Under the pieces are notes generated by a model, which saw nothing but the letters and a program-made list of their open reading frames with translations, had not been told where the DNA came from and searched no databases. Below, piece after piece: positions 58,617 through 60,000 of a DNA stretch of 60,000 nucleotides; the first letter of the stretch is position 1, and each line of letters opens with the position of its first letter. The stretch comes from Hydractinia symbiolongicarpus. Lineage: Eukaryota > Cnidaria > Hydrozoa > Anthoathecata > Hydractiniidae. The position numbers were made by a program, and so were the translations under genes. The stretch covers positions 3,722,001-3,782,000 of the forward strand of contig NC_079889.1 of the NCBI RefSeq assembly GCF_029227915.1. Reading direction: 5' to 3'.

Positions 58617-59697
58617 CAGCGTTAGTTTAACTATAATATGCTTATGTCACTTTTAAAGTATTATTTTATAAGCTCTGGCAAGAATGAAACCCAATGGCGA
58701 GAGAGGTTTGGTGATAAAAGCCCTCAAATTTTAAACACGACATTTTACAGGTCCACAAATTTAACATTGTTGAGGTTTAGGTGGAGAGGGGGGTGCGCCC
58801 GACCCTGAGGTTTTTAATTTTTAATTGCTTCACAGGATTGGCTTTAAACATGTACTAGCCGCGTTTTACTTTTTATTTATTGTTAAAAAAAAATTAATCT
58901 ACCAGAAGTGAGCGAATTACGCCCATTGTGGTAGGGCGGAAAAAAGTAAAAACAAAACTCCCATCAATTTCCTTTTTTAATAACAATGGAAAAAACTCAG
59001 TTTTTCTACCGCTCAATAATATTTTCTTATTCCTTTCAACTTGCGCCCTTTTGATGTCTTTTTAACACCCAACTTTAAAGAAGATGTCCAAAAGGAAATA
59101 TTCGGCCTTAGAGTCGAGAAAGTTGCTGCGGCTACAACCCTTTAATTCAATTATGCAGAGGAAATACTGATTGTTTCACTTAATTTTGTGAAGGGTTGCT
59201 AAAATCCAAACTGTTATGTGATGAAAATTTTATTGATAAGTGATAGCGATATATCTCTTGTTTTCCTCAGGTTTTTTTAGGTTAGGTTAATACGTCCGTG
59301 ATCACACTCCCAAAGCGTCATTACAACAAAAATATCTTGCAGCAGTAATCCACACATATTATTGTTGGTGAAGATATGAATTCTCATTGTCTCCTACAAT
59401 TTTGAATTTTCTCTCGAAGCATGTGCTTCATATGAGTACATTAGGCTCACCAGAAACTTTGTAATTAAATGCTTTAGGGCAAAAAACGAATATATATAGA
59501 GAACAAAAGTTTGAAAGTGCAAACCAAACCTAATACCGAAAAGTGACAAAACTTTGTCGATCAACAATTCTGAACTTCGCTCAAATTCCTTCTAATTTAA
59601 AGTGTATACAAAATCAGAAAAAAACATATCAAGGATATAAAAGATTTTTAACAATAAAAAAAAAACAAAAAAAACACGTGTTTGAAGTTACCTATAC

Positions 59698-59785
59698 AAC
59701 CTCGTTCCCAGGCCAATTTTTCACTTTTTGATATCGCGCCGTCTCGGATATTGAAAAAGCGAAAAATTGGCCTGGAAACGAGGTT
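59698..59785. mobile_element. 88-bp foldback element (CGAGG...CCTCG type)
   Basis: Arms of about 40 bases, AACCTCGTTCCCAGGCCAAT and its inverted copy ATTGGCCTGGAAACGAGGTT, nearly meet at the centre. From memory, short elements with these GGCCTGGGAACGAGG ends are widespread in cnidarian and other invertebrate genomes. Confidence 0.7.
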
Positions 59786-59884
59786 CCTAACAACCATCAA
59801 AATTTTCACTGTGAAAACCAGTACTAATCTTTTGGTTGAGGGAGGAAATCTGTTTTCTATAAGTTTTAACTTGTTTTTAGCGTT

Positions 59885-59950
59885 ATATGTGCCACGTCAA
59901 CAAGACATACTAGTACGGTGACATACCGGTGAGACCGTCAGACAACTTTT
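59885..59950. repeat. Second copy of the TACTAGTACGGTG repeat
   Basis: GTGCCACGTCAACAAGACAT followed by TACTAGTACGGTGACATACC and GGTGAGACC resembles 645-705 in order and spacing. The copy runs towards the window edge, and its full limits are not visible. Confidence 0.5.
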
Positions 59951-60000
59951 TCTTCGTTTTAAAAAGGCTAAATTAATATAACAAATCAATAGCAACTTAC

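Overview
The window reads as nuclear DNA of an early-branching animal, most likely a cnidarian. It is AT-rich, gene-poor and full of small non-autonomous transposons. The genes present are two intronless rhodopsin-class receptors and one roughly 20-exon EF-hand gene with GT-AG introns. This assignment rests on gene style and repeat types, not on a species-specific marker.

Layout. 1-3.5 kb: small inverted-repeat elements and the first copy of a TTAA-flanked, piggyBac-like MITE (1672-2388). 3.5-12.4 kb: two paralogous GPCR genes on the minus strand (3550-4467 and 11481-12389), separated by about 7 kb of MITE fossils, a 430-bp inverted-repeat element and a Helitron 5' end that carries a broken coding fragment. 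15.3-18.1 kb: a plus-strand head-to-tail run of Helitron-like (HINE-type) units, one of them interrupted by the second MITE. 19.8-23.2 kb: no firm gene, one possible small spliced transcript and a 185-bp near-perfect palindrome. 23.3-27.8 kb: two longer Helitron-like elements joined head to tail, the second with an internal decayed minisatellite. 29.9-31.8 kb: a cluster of tRNA-like sequences. 32.0-35.2 kb: a minus-strand tandem array of six Helitron-like units, dense in TGACGTCA palindromes. 38.6-39.3 kb: the third MITE, with long terminal G and C runs. 41.1-42.9 kb: two tandem-repeat blocks and a dead pogo/Tigger-type transposase. 44.1-56.0 kb: the minus-strand EF-hand gene, similar in architecture to EFCAB6. 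A tRNA-derived SINE sits in an intron of it and a second copy lies just upstream of its start codon. 56.6-60 kb: repeats and one weak exon candidate.

How the parts relate. The three real protein genes have no evident functional link. The receptors are a local duplication of an atypical rhodopsin-class type. The EF-hand gene encodes a predicted protein of about 930-950 residues with many EF-hand units, some of which have kept calcium-binding residues and many of which have lost them. The strongest structural story is transposon biology. Helitron-like units end in a hairpin plus CTAG and are directly followed by the TC start of the next unit. A piggyBac-like MITE has inserted in one unit at a TTAA that sibling units keep empty, which dates the two events relative to each other. 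Exon borders, translations and repeat borders were read by eye, so single-base errors are possible.
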